A stretch of 26,350 nucleotides of DNA from JBEBVQ01 sp964636205 (GCA_964636205.1 CAZWPF010000037.1:1-26350), one strand, 5' to 3'; numbered from the stretch's first letter, positions 8,358 to 16,107 are shown. The notes: generated by a model from the letters alone, not told the origin. Made by a program: numbers and translations.

Positions 8358-9623
8358 GTGGAGACTCAGCTTATACCATATCTGTTGGCATGTATCATAA
8401 TTACCGCATTGTTTGCAGGTATGGATATGGCATTGGTTTCTGCTAACCGTTTTAAGATTGAACTGAGGAAGAAACAGGGGACTTACAGTGGACGGTTATT
8501 AAATCGTTTGCTACGTGATCCAGAGGAGTTTACCGGGACGAGGCTGGTTACGGTCAGCATGACCTTGGTGATTTTTTGTGTGCTTTTTGCCCGCTTTTCT
8601 CAACCCTTATTGAATAAGTTGCCAGCGCCGCTCGATTCTGAATTGATACGCTTTTTATTCAACACAATCGGCGCACTGTTGGTGATTTTATTTTTTGGCG
8701 AATTTTTACCTAAAGCTTACGTCCGTTCGCGAGGGGAACAGGTTATGGTCGTTTTAGGATTGCCGGTAATCGCCTTCTACTATCTAATGTATCCGCTTGC
8801 GCGGATCTTCGTTTCCATTTCAGGATTTATTCTGAAGTATTTGTTCAATGTCAGCGTCAAGGACCAAGAAGTGGTATTTAAGAGGTTGGATGTGGAGCAA
8901 TTGGGCAAGCAAATTGCTTATGGAAACGAAGTGGATGGGAAACAGATGAACACCGAGTTATTTGAAAATGCCCTGAATCTTGTCAGAACAAGAGTGAGGA
9001 GATGTATGGTGCCCCGTAAAGAGGTGGTAGGAGTTGATATTAATACCCCTATAAATATAGTTTCTGAGTTGTTTATCGAAACAAAACTGTCGAAAATTAT
9101 CGTTTACGAGGGTACGATAGATCAAATTGTAGGGTATGTGCATCATTTAGATATGAATCGAAAGCCAAAGTCGATAGCTGAGATTATGCATACGATCACG
9201 GCAGTACCTGAAGCGATGAGTGCAATAGAGGTAATGAATCAATTTACGCGAGAACGAAAAAGCATTGCTTGGGTAATTGATGAATTTGGCGGCACTGCAG
9301 GGGTAGTGACAATGGAGGATGTACTGGAGAAAATTTTCGGGGAGATATACGATGAGTACGACACCCAGATCTATGTAGAAAGGCAGATTGCTGAATTTGA
9401 ATATATTTTTAGCGGACGTTTGGAATTAGATTATTTGAATGAGAAATATGGATTTAATTTTTCACTCAACGGACCGGAGACCTTGTCGGGATACGTAATT
9501 CAGAAGCACGGTAAGCTGCCTAAAATAAAAGACCGTATCTTTATAGATAGATACGAGTTCGATATTTTGCTCGTTTCAGATACCCGAATTGAGACGGTGA
9601 AATTGAAGTTATTGCAGTTGTAG
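8358..9623 (+). CDS. HlyC/CorC (CNNM/DUF21-CBS) family membrane protein
   Basis: Membrane protein of 421 residues with the standard order: DUF21/CNNM transmembrane domain (about 1-160, at least three segments), two CBS motifs (about 215-335, including MVPRKEVVGVD and AWVIDEFGGTAGVVTMEDVLEKIFGE, the latter the family hallmark), and a C-terminal CorC_HlyC domain (about 345-421). Members are linked to magnesium or cobalt efflux and resistance; GldE of gliding flavobacteria is also in this family, but nothing here proves that role. The start is GTG directly after an in-frame TAA (8355-8357); the first membrane segment begins only a few residues later, so a later start is unlikely. A good promoter lies immediately upstream. 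Confidence 0.88.
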   Translation: METQLIPYLLACIIITALFAGMDMALVSANRFKIELRKKQGTYSGRLLNRLLRDPEEFTGTRLVTVSMTLVIFCVLFARFSQPLLNKLPAPLDSELIRFLFNTIGALLVILFFGEFLPKAYVRSRGEQVMVVLGLPVIAFYYLMYPLARIFVSISGFILKYLFNVSVKDQEVVFKRLDVEQLGKQIAYGNEVDGKQMNTELFENALNLVRTRVRRCMVPRKEVVGVDINTPINIVSELFIETKLSKIIVYEGTIDQIVGYVHHLDMNRKPKSIAEIMHTITAVPEAMSAIEVMNQFTRERKSIAWVIDEFGGTAGVVTMEDVLEKIFGEIYDEYDTQIYVERQIAEFEYIFSGRLELDYLNEKYGFNFSLNGPETLSGYVIQKHGKLPKIKDRIFIDRYEFDILLVSDTRIETVKLKLLQL

Positions 9624-9666
9624 TATTGATTTCAAAACATTTTTATAATTTTTTAAAACCGGAGTT

Positions 9667-10191
9667 ATGGCCATACAACGCCCATTTAATTTGACTCAAT
9701 GGATTGAGGAGCACCGTCATTTATTGAAGCCACCAATTGGAAATCAACAGATTTACCACGATACAGAAAGTTTCATCGTCATGGTCGTTGGCGGGCCGAA
9801 CGTGCGTAAAGATTTTCACTATAACGAAAGCGAAGAACTGTTTTATCAACTTGAAGGAGATATAGTTTTGCGTATCGAGGAGGATGGGAAGATTGTAGAC
9901 ATTCCTATTAAGGAGGGAGAAATGTTTTTGTTACCTCCCAAAGTTCCCCATTCCCCCCAGCGCGGTGCTAATACAGTGGGATTGGTTATCGAAAAAGTGC
10001 GGAGGGAAGATGAGATGGACGGATTTGTATGGTTTTGTGATAACTGCCACAGTAAGTTGCACGACCAGTATTTTAAGCTTACTGATATTGTGAAGCAGTT
10101 TCCGCCCATTATGAAGGATTTTTATGCGGATGAACACAAGCGTACTTGCAAGAAATGTGGCACTGTAATGGCACCACCAGAACCTAAATAA
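9667..10191 (+). CDS. nbaC: 3-hydroxyanthranilate 3,4-dioxygenase
   Basis: Cupin dioxygenase of 174 residues that opens the ring of 3-hydroxyanthranilate, the step leading to quinolinate and NAD from tryptophan, or to 2-nitrobenzoate-type catabolism. The catalytic iron ligands are H51, E57 and H95, with substrate-binding R47 and R99 at the positions found in the bacterial enzyme. A C-terminal rubredoxin-like iron site is present as C124-x2-C127 and C161-x2-C164, typical of bacterial rather than animal forms. A GGAG precedes the ATG by three bases, one of few Shine-Dalgarno-like motifs here. TAATTTTT (9646-9653) is a near -7 box. No other kynurenine gene is in the window. A terminator follows. 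Confidence 0.95.
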   Translation: MAIQRPFNLTQWIEEHRHLLKPPIGNQQIYHDTESFIVMVVGGPNVRKDFHYNESEELFYQLEGDIVLRIEEDGKIVDIPIKEGEMFLLPPKVPHSPQRGANTVGLVIEKVRREDEMDGFVWFCDNCHSKLHDQYFKLTDIVKQFPPIMKDFYADEHKRTCKKCGTVMAPPEPK

Positions 10192-10199
10192 TAATTAAT

Positions 10200-10222
10200 A
10201 GCCCGGCTCAGTCCGGGTTTTT
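10200..10222 (+). terminator. Intrinsic terminator after nbaC
   Basis: Stem AGCCCGG/CCGGGTT (10200-10206 with 10213-10219, one G-T pair) around loop CTCAGT, with a T run to 10222. It sits nine bases after the nbaC stop and ends ten bases before the next ATG, so the following gene either has a promoter inside this short gap or depends on read-through. Confidence 0.75.
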
Positions 10223-10231
10223 GATACCGAT

Positions 10232-10546
10232 ATGAGTCATACAGTAAATCTGGCGGTACAGGTATTGCCCTTGGGTAAGTCGACCGAAGAGGCTTATCAG
10301 ATTATCGATCGCGCTATTGCGGTGATAGATCAATCAGGACTAAAATATGAGGTTTGTCCTTTCGAAACGGTTATAGAAGGCAGCTATGAACGCGTGATGC
10401 AGGTGCTTGATGAAATTCAAAATGAATGTAGTGCGGCCGGTGCAGATACAATTCTTGTTAATATGAAATTGCATCGAAGTTTTAAAACGGATCTTGCAAT
10501 TACCGACAAGACAGGCAAATACCTCCACACGCGGAAGTCTGACTAG
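10232..10546 (+). CDS. MTH1187-type thiamine-binding protein
   Basis: Small cytoplasmic protein of 104 residues matching the MTH1187/YkoF-like family (formerly DUF77). It starts with a VNLAVQVLPLG strand and has the conserved IDRAIAVIDQSGLKYEVCPFETVIEG stretch in pieces around residues 25-50, followed by a helix and ADTILVNMKLHRSF. Family members bind thiamine or its pyrimidine moiety in a ferredoxin-like fold; their exact job is poorly defined. No thiamine biosynthesis or transport gene is adjacent. Confidence 0.85.
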   Translation: MSHTVNLAVQVLPLGKSTEEAYQIIDRAIAVIDQSGLKYEVCPFETVIEGSYERVMQVLDEIQNECSAAGADTILVNMKLHRSFKTDLAITDKTGKYLHTRKSD

Positions 10547-10567
10547 TATAAAAACATATGCTGATAG

Positions 10568-10575
10568 TAATTTTG
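10568..10575 (+). promoter_or_regulatory. Candidate -7 box (TAATTTTG) upstream of pyrF
   Basis: Exact TAnnTTTG match 29 bases before the pyrF ATG. No TTG at the expected -33 distance. A second near-match (CATTTTTG, 10583-10590) lies just downstream. Confidence 0.4.
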
Positions 10576-10604
10576 GATGCAGCATTTTTGGCTAATTATC
10601 AAAT

Positions 10605-11405
10605 ATGAATAGAGTAGAATTAATCAATAAAATCAGGGAAAAGAAGTCGGTTTTATGTGTCGGACTGGATACGGATCCGGAAAAGATACCCAATCATCTT
10701 TTTGCAGAGGAAGATCCTATATTCGCCTTTAATAAGGCGATCATTGATGCGACCAAGGATTATACAGTTGCCTATAAGATTAATACCGCATTCTACGAAG
10801 CCCAAGGAGTAAAGGGGTGGATTAGTTTGGGCAAAACACTTGACTATATACCTAAAGATATTTTTACCATCGCGGATGCAAAGCGTGGTGATATTGGGAA
10901 TACATCAGATCAATACGCACGGGCATTTTTCCAGACTTATTCTTTTGATAGTATAACGGTGGCACCTTATATGGGTGCGGATAGTGTGAAGCCGTTTTTG
11001 GGATTTCTAGGGAAATGGACTATCGTGTTAGGGCTGACCTCCAATGCTGGAAGTAGTGATTTTCAATTGCAACCGACAGGCGAGGGACTATTGTACGAAA
11101 AGGTGCTGAAGACTGTAGCTTCTTGGGGAACCCCTGAGAATTTGATGTTTGTAATTGGCGCAACCCGTAAGGACCAATTGAGACAAATCAGAGAAATGCT
11201 TCCCGAGCATTTTTTCCTTATTCCGGGAGTGGGCACACAAGGTGGAGATGTGGCCACGGTTTGCGAGAATGCATTGAACCAGGACGCAGGTATTCTAATC
11301 AACGTTTCCAGAGGAATCATCTACGCAGGCAATGATCAGGATTTTGCGATCCGAGCCGGTGACGCCGCTATGGAATATCAGAGACAAATGGAGAAGTTTT
11401 TGTAA
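10605..11405 (+). CDS. pyrF: Orotidine 5'-phosphate decarboxylase
   Basis: Last step of UMP synthesis: decarboxylates OMP. The 266-residue length matches the long bacterial type (about 270 residues) common in Bacteroidota. The catalytic motif ADAKRGDIGNTS is present with D91, K93 and D96; the phosphate-binding end is seen in PGVGTQGGD and NVSRGIIYA. The ATG at 10605 is followed directly by the usual VELINKIREKKS helix, then LCVGLDTDPEKIP. The stop codon TAA (11403-11405) is itself part of a long inverted repeat that runs to the next gene. The only other pyrimidine-related gene here is the PyrR-like one. Confidence 0.96.
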   Translation: MNRVELINKIREKKSVLCVGLDTDPEKIPNHLFAEEDPIFAFNKAIIDATKDYTVAYKINTAFYEAQGVKGWISLGKTLDYIPKDIFTIADAKRGDIGNTSDQYARAFFQTYSFDSITVAPYMGADSVKPFLGFLGKWTIVLGLTSNAGSSDFQLQPTGEGLLYEKVLKTVASWGTPENLMFVIGATRKDQLRQIREMLPEHFFLIPGVGTQGGDVATVCENALNQDAGILINVSRGIIYAGNDQDFAIRAGDAAMEYQRQMEKFL

Positions 11406-11500
11406 CTTGTTGGCTATAACCAATTTATTTTAACCTTATTTTCATAATGTTTATAAGGTTTAAATTAAATATGGATTTTTTTATAGCCAAAAAGTTGCAA
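11400..11500 (+). repeat. 101-nt nested imperfect inverted repeat bridging pyrF and the DUF2851 gene
   Basis: Outer arms 11400-11419 and 11481-11500 pair at 19 of 20 positions (one G-T pair, one G/A mismatch), including a perfect 10-mer TTGGCTATAA/TTATAGCCAA. Inner arms 11420-11439 and 11453-11474 give 19 more pairs with two single-base bulges and one T/T mismatch, around a 13-base loop. Six bases (11475-11480) are unpaired on the 3' side. The arms include the last codon and stop of pyrF and end one base before the next ATG. It could be a terminator/attenuator, an mRNA processing site or a small MITE-like insertion. Confidence 0.85.
11420..11482 (+). terminator. Intrinsic terminator-like core within the inverted repeat
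   Basis: The inner stem (11420-11474) is followed at once by seven T (11476-11482), the layout of a Rho-independent terminator for pyrF. The stem is AT-rich with a GG/CC pair at its base and CC/GG within, so efficiency may be modest. Two of the T also belong to the outer arm, so the two structures compete. Confidence 0.55.
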
Positions 11501-11501
11501 T

Positions 11502-12788
11502 ATGATTCAAGAGCGTTTACTTCAGTTTATCTGGCAGTTTAGTTTGTTTAAGCCGGGCAGGCTGGTTACTTCTGATGGAGAGCAGGTGGTGGTCATTTTG
11601 CCCGGTCAATTGAATCGAAATGCGGGTCCGGATTTTATTGGCGCTCGTATCAGAATTGGGTCCACTATCTTAATTGGGAATGTAGAGTTGCATATTAATG
11701 CGACAGATTGGATAAAACACCGGCACGAGGAAGATCCGGCCTATAGGAATATTATCTTACATGTAGTTCATCATAATGATTGGCCGGAGGTTACCCATCC
11801 TTTCCCGACACCAATTTTAGAACTTGCCGAGCATATCCCGGAGGAAGTAATTGAAAGGTACAGGCATTTGCAGATCACACCCCAACAGATCCCGTGTGCT
11901 GTCGAACTCAAGCGCGTCAATCCCCTTATAAAGCAAAGTTGGCTCCATAGAATGCTGGCCGAGAGGTGGGAGCAAAAATTAGCTGGATGGCAAAATATGC
12001 TGAAAGAGGCCAATGGGGACTGGCGCAATCTTCTTTACTGGCGTATCGCAGCCAATTTCGGATTCAAAGTCAACGAGATGCCCTTTTTGATGCTGGCTCA
12101 GTCCATTCCGCTCAACATCCTCACCAGATGCAGAAATTCCCTGTTTCAACTGGAAGCATTACTCTTTGGACAAGCGGGACTGTTGCAAGGAAATTGTAAA
12201 GATGAGTACCAATTTGCCTTGCAGACAGAATATAGATATCTCCGACATAAATACCGACTGGAGCCTATCTCAGGACATTTATGGAAATTCCTGAGGATGA
12301 GGCCGGCTAATTTTCCCACCGTCAGAATAGCTCAGTTCGCGGCATTGGTACATCAATCAGTACATCTTATGGCACAGATTGTGGAAAACACAGCCATGGA
12401 TCATCTGGTGAACTTACTACAGGTTTCAGCCGGAAAATATTGGGACAACCATTTTCGATTTGGAGAACCTCATGCTGGTAAGCGACCAAAGCGCCTTGGT
12501 ACCACGACTTTGCGGAATTTAATTATTAATACCATCGCTCCAATTCAATTTCTCTATGCTACCCATCACGGACTGAAGGATGCGCAAATCAATGCACTTC
12601 ATTTGTTGGAAACAATTGATCCTGAAAAAAACAACATTATCGATATGTGGAATTATGCGGGCTGGTCACCGGAAAATGCTGCACAATCTCAGGCTATGAT
12701 ACAGCTGTATAACAGTTATTGTAATGCTCGTAGGTGTCTGGAATGTGGTATTGGCTTGAAATTACTTCGTTCAGGTGGCAGTATCTAA
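11502..12788 (+). CDS. DUF2851 family protein
   Basis: Uncharacterised protein of 428 residues, recognised by the DUF2851 pattern: an N-terminal IQERLLQFIWQ helix, then GEQVVVILPGQLNRNAGPDF (about residues 28-47), GNVELHINATDWIKH, and HVVHHND. The C-terminal part has RNLIINTIAPIQFLYA and a closing Cys pair (CNARRCLECGIG). The family is largely restricted to Bacteroidota and has no assigned function. The E-x-H and repeated His residues in the N-terminal domain look like a possible metal or nucleic-acid site, but that is inference. The start ATG is one base beyond the long inverted repeat, and no separate promoter is evident, so expression may depend on read-through from pyrF. Confidence 0.85.
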   Translation: MIQERLLQFIWQFSLFKPGRLVTSDGEQVVVILPGQLNRNAGPDFIGARIRIGSTILIGNVELHINATDWIKHRHEEDPAYRNIILHVVHHNDWPEVTHPFPTPILELAEHIPEEVIERYRHLQITPQQIPCAVELKRVNPLIKQSWLHRMLAERWEQKLAGWQNMLKEANGDWRNLLYWRIAANFGFKVNEMPFLMLAQSIPLNILTRCRNSLFQLEALLFGQAGLLQGNCKDEYQFALQTEYRYLRHKYRLEPISGHLWKFLRMRPANFPTVRIAQFAALVHQSVHLMAQIVENTAMDHLVNLLQVSAGKYWDNHFRFGEPHAGKRPKRLGTTTLRNLIINTIAPIQFLYATHHGLKDAQINALHLLETIDPEKNNIIDMWNYAGWSPENAAQSQAMIQLYNSYCNARRCLECGIGLKLLRSGGSI

Positions 12789-12889
12789 AGCAATATTCGC
12801 ACCATAAGACGCGTTATATACTAGTTTTATTTCTCGCTCCTGCAATGCACTATTTTGTGGGAATATTAGAAGAGGAAGGAAAATGCTAT

Positions 12890-12897
12890 TATTTTTG
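12890..12897 (+). promoter_or_regulatory. Candidate -7 box (TATTTTTG) upstream of the OmpH-like gene
   Basis: Exact TAnnTTTG match 44 bases before the ATG at 12942, inside a 153-bp spacer with no other feature I can support. The nearest upstream TTTTG (12853-12857) is too far to be its -33 element. Confidence 0.4.
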
Positions 12898-12941
12898 CCG
12901 GAAATAACATTGATCAAAATAATATAGAATAAATTTAATTC

Positions 12942-13562
12942 ATGAAAAACCTGTCTCTTATTCTTAGTGTGCTGTCTCTTGCAGGGGTTATCACCTTGTT
13001 TGTTATGCAATCGAATGGTGGAAGATCCGAAGGGAAAAGTGTCGCCGTTATGGGTCAGGCAAGCGATATACCTGCAGGATCTGCCAGAATAGCCTATGTG
13101 AATATCGATACTTTGGAAGCACATTATGATTATCTGAAAACCAGAAAAACTGAGTTCGAAGATAGGCAACGGAAGATGGAGGCAGAATTGCAACGTTCTG
13201 CTCAGCAACTGCAAAAAGATTACATGGAATTGCAGCAGAAGGCACAGGCTGGTACACTGACTCAGGCCGAGTCGGAGCAAGCACAGAAGAGGTTAATGCA
13301 GGGCCAACAAAGCTTGGAAACCAGACAGCAATCGATGACAGAGCAGTTGCTGAAAGAGCATGAAGAGTTTAATTTGGAAGTCCAATATCTCTTAGACAGT
13401 TTCCTTACTGATTATAACAAGGAAAAGGGTTATGATTTTATCCTAACCTACACAAAGGGTGGTCAAATCATGTATGCAGAAAAAGATTTGGAAATCACCC
13501 GGGATGTGATTGAAGGAATGAACCGTATCACAAAGAGTCGGAATCTTTCTAAACAAAAATAG
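12942..13562 (+). CDS. OmpH/Skp-like periplasmic chaperone
   Basis: Protein of 206 residues. An N-terminal hydrophobic segment (about 4-22) acts as a signal peptide or membrane anchor. After a short linker comes the OmpH start strand, ARIAYVNIDTLEAHYDYLK (about 47-65), then a long Gln/Glu-rich coiled coil (about 65-150), and a closing strand YDFILTYTKGGQIMYAEKDLEIT typical of the family. Skp-type proteins hold unfolded outer-membrane proteins in the periplasm. The gene is separate from the usual bamA-ompH cluster of Bacteroidota, so it may be an additional copy. It is 29 bases ahead of the permease start, suggesting co-transcription. Confidence 0.85.
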   Translation: MKNLSLILSVLSLAGVITLFVMQSNGGRSEGKSVAVMGQASDIPAGSARIAYVNIDTLEAHYDYLKTRKTEFEDRQRKMEAELQRSAQQLQKDYMELQQKAQAGTLTQAESEQAQKRLMQGQQSLETRQQSMTEQLLKEHEEFNLEVQYLLDSFLTDYNKEKGYDFILTYTKGGQIMYAEKDLEITRDVIEGMNRITKSRNLSKQK

Positions 13563-13591
13563 TTCTTCATTAAGCGCATTATTTAGTCTAA

Positions 13592-15040
13592 TTGGAACAG
13601 CCCGCTTCTTTCAAACGTAATCTCTCACTTCTGGATGGAGCTTTGCTGGTCATAGGTTCTATGATTGGCTCCGGAATATTTATAGTAAGTGCAGATATAG
13701 CAAGAAGTGTAGGAAGCGCCGGATGGTTGATAATGGTTTGGGTAATTTCCGGACTGATCACCTCTGGCGCAGCTTTGAGTTACGGGGAGCTGAGCGGCAT
13801 GTATCCTAAGGCGGGCGGACAATACGTTTATCTTCGGGAAGCCTATGGCAAATTATTTGCTTTTTTATACGGATGGGCGCTTTTTGCAGTAATACAAACA
13901 GGTACAATTGCAGCTGTGGGTGTTGCCTTCGCCAAGTTCACGGGTTATTTAGTGCCGGAATTAGGTGATGGAAACATCTTATTTGGTAATAAAGATGGCT
14001 TCCATATTTCCGCTGCCCAATTGCTGGCAATAGTAGTGATCGTTTTACTCACTTATCTTAATACCAGAGGTCTTCGAAACGGAAAGTTTATTCAACTGCT
14101 TTTTACATCAGCGAAAGTAATCGCTATGGCCGCTTTGATTGTATTTGGCTTTATGATGGTTAGTAATTCCGAAGTGTGGAAATTCAACTGGGACGGCGCA
14201 TGGATGGCTAAGAAGATTTCAATTACAGCCGACGAAATTCGACACCAGTCGCTGAATCCGACAATGCTTGTAACCGCCATTTGTACAGCAATGGTGGGGG
14301 CTTTGTTCTCTAGCGATGCATGGAACAATGTTACTTTTATAGCCGGCGAAATCAAGCGCCCGGAAAGAAATATTGGACGGAGCCTGGCTATCGGGACTAT
14401 ATTCGTTACCATTCTGTATGTAATTATGAATCTAATGTACCTGAACGTGCTTACCGTAGGTGAAATTGCGAGAGCAGAGCACGAACGGGTGGCATTGGCA
14501 GCCAGCCTGAAAATTTTCGGAAATGAGGGGACAATTTTTATTGCACTGCTGGTAATGGTGGCAACTTTCGGCTGTAATAATGGATTAATCCTTTCAGGCG
14601 CGCGGGTGTATTATACTATGGCGAAGGACCATCTCTTTATTCCGGGGGCTGAAAAGTTAAATAAAGCGGGTGTTCCGGGAAAGGCGCTGTGGATGCAGTG
14701 TTTCTGGGCTTCAGCACTTTGTCTCAGCGGTCAATATAACAACCTGTTGGATTTTATCATCTTTACTGTACTCCTTTTTTATATCCTGACAATTGCAGGT
14801 ATCTTTGTACTTCGAAAAAAGAAGCCGGAACTTCCTAGGCCATATAAGGCTTTTGGATACCCGGTAGTGCCATTTTTATATATTTTAATAGCTGCTATCA
14901 TCTGCATCGTGTTATTAACCGAAAAGCCCAGTTATACCTGGCCAGGGTTAATCATAGTTCTTGCGGGAATCCCAATATTTAGGGTATTGCAAGCACGAGA
15001 GCGAAATGGGCAGTTCCCAACAAATACCAACGATCGGTAA
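13592..15040 (+). CDS. APC family amino-acid permease
   Basis: Inner-membrane transporter of 482 residues with about twelve transmembrane segments. The family N-terminus is clear: FKRNLSLLDGALLVIGSMIGSGIFIVSADIARS in overlapping pieces from residue 7, where GSMIGSGIF is the substrate-binding break in helix 1, then YGELSGMYPKAGGQYVYLREAYG. This is the pattern of LAT/basic-amino-acid type exchangers and YfnA-like permeases; the substrate is not predictable. The start is TTG at 13592, because an in-frame TAA (13589-13591) lies directly upstream and the next Met is within helix 1. The stop is four bases before the next ATG (TAATAATATG). Confidence 0.9.
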   Translation: MEQPASFKRNLSLLDGALLVIGSMIGSGIFIVSADIARSVGSAGWLIMVWVISGLITSGAALSYGELSGMYPKAGGQYVYLREAYGKLFAFLYGWALFAVIQTGTIAAVGVAFAKFTGYLVPELGDGNILFGNKDGFHISAAQLLAIVVIVLLTYLNTRGLRNGKFIQLLFTSAKVIAMAALIVFGFMMVSNSEVWKFNWDGAWMAKKISITADEIRHQSLNPTMLVTAICTAMVGALFSSDAWNNVTFIAGEIKRPERNIGRSLAIGTIFVTILYVIMNLMYLNVLTVGEIARAEHERVALAASLKIFGNEGTIFIALLVMVATFGCNNGLILSGARVYYTMAKDHLFIPGAEKLNKAGVPGKALWMQCFWASALCLSGQYNNLLDFIIFTVLLFYILTIAGIFVLRKKKPELPRPYKAFGYPVVPFLYILIAAIICIVLLTEKPSYTWPGLIIVLAGIPIFRVLQARERNGQFPTNTNDR

Positions 15041-15044
15041 TAAT

Positions 15045-16043
15045 ATGGATAAGACAGATCTGGATCAGTTGTTCGAGCAAATGCAGCAAGTGCATGTGCT
15101 CGTGGTAGGAGATGTTATGCTGGATAATTATTGGTGGGGAGATGTGGATCGGATATCACCAGAGGCTCCCGTGCCTGTAGTGGCGTTGCGAAAAAGGGAC
15201 AGCCGTCTGGGTGGTGCCGCAAACGTCGCCCTAAATTGTAAGTCATTAGGTGCAAAGGTGAGTCTCGCTAGCATTATCGGTGATGATAATGAAGCGGATA
15301 TCTTGCAACAGCTGCTAGAGGAATCAGATATCAATACTGATTTATTGATGCGTAGCAAAAACCGGATCACCACTACCAAAACTAGAGTGATTAGTCGGAA
15401 CCAACAAATGTTGCGGCTGGACGCAGAAATAAATCAAGAAGTAGATACCCAGGATGAGCATCCGTTTATAGATATCGTTCTTAAATTTTTACAGAGAGAG
15501 AAGCCTCAAGTGGTAATTTTTGAGGATTACAACAAAGGTGTGCTGAAAGAAAATATAATTAAACGTATTCTAGCACATTGTAGCGAACTGGGTATAGTCA
15601 CCGCGGTTGACCCTAAGCGTGATAATTTCCTATCTTATGAGGGTGTTACCATTTTTAAGCCCAATTTGAAAGAAGTTAGGGAAGGACTGGGTATCGACTT
15701 AAAGGAGATAAACACAAATACGCTTAATGAGGCGCATCAAAAGCTTCATCAGTTTTTGCAACATAAAATATCATTCATCACTTTGTCGGAACACGGGGTG
15801 TTTTTCAACGATGGCAGTAGGTATGCGATAACACCATCTCATAGGAGAAATATCGCAGACGTTTCCGGGGCGGGTGATACCGTAATCGCAACGGCGGCGT
15901 TGGTGTATGCCATTACCGGCAATGCCGCGCTAATGAGTGAGATTTCAAATATTGCCGGCGGACTTGTTTGCGAAGAAGTGGGGGTGGTGCCGATAAAAAA
16001 GGATTTGCTATTGGCAGAGGTGAAGAGGTTGTCAATGGATTAA
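15045..16043 (+). CDS. rfaE1: D-glycero-beta-D-manno-heptose-7-phosphate kinase
   Basis: PfkB/ribokinase-fold kinase of 332 residues, equal to the N-terminal domain of HldE. It makes heptose 1,7-bisphosphate for the LPS inner core. Diagnostic motifs: VGDVMLDNYWWGDVDRISPE in the first 40 residues, PEAPVPVV, the GGAANVA substrate loop, FEDYNKGVL, VDPKRDNF, and the C-terminal signature VSGAGDT with catalytic D278. The nucleotidyltransferase domain of HldE is missing, so that step must be on a separate gene (HldC/RfaE2 type). I chose ATG 15045, four bases after the permease stop; a longer frame from 14961 would overlap the permease. A terminator hairpin starts four bases after the stop. Confidence 0.9.
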   Translation: MDKTDLDQLFEQMQQVHVLVVGDVMLDNYWWGDVDRISPEAPVPVVALRKRDSRLGGAANVALNCKSLGAKVSLASIIGDDNEADILQQLLEESDINTDLLMRSKNRITTTKTRVISRNQQMLRLDAEINQEVDTQDEHPFIDIVLKFLQREKPQVVIFEDYNKGVLKENIIKRILAHCSELGIVTAVDPKRDNFLSYEGVTIFKPNLKEVREGLGIDLKEINTNTLNEAHQKLHQFLQHKISFITLSEHGVFFNDGSRYAITPSHRRNIADVSGAGDTVIATAALVYAITGNAALMSEISNIAGGLVCEEVGVVPIKKDLLLAEVKRLSMD

Positions 16044-16046
16044 CAT

Positions 16047-16085
16047 AAAGAAGCGATGTACTTATAATTTGTACATCGCTTCTTT
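16047..16085. terminator. Bidirectional terminator between convergent genes
   Basis: Perfect 15-bp inverted repeat AAAGAAGCGATGTAC / GTACATCGCTTCTTT with a 9-base loop, between the ends of rfaE1 (+) and the outer-membrane protein gene (-). A and T at the stem ends give U-rich 3' tails in both directions, so one element can serve both genes. Confidence 0.88.
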
Positions 16086-16107
16086 GTTTACAGTGTTTTT
16101 TCAATAG

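Noticed and set aside
10558..10590. Possible terminator (ATGCTG / CAGCAT then five T) after the thiamine-binding gene
   Set aside because: Only a 6-bp stem with a 16-base loop, and its loop holds a perfect -7 box; a promoter reading is at least as good.
14961..15044. Longer N-terminus for the heptose kinase
   Set aside because: It would overlap the permease gene; ATG 15045 directly precedes the conserved kinase start.
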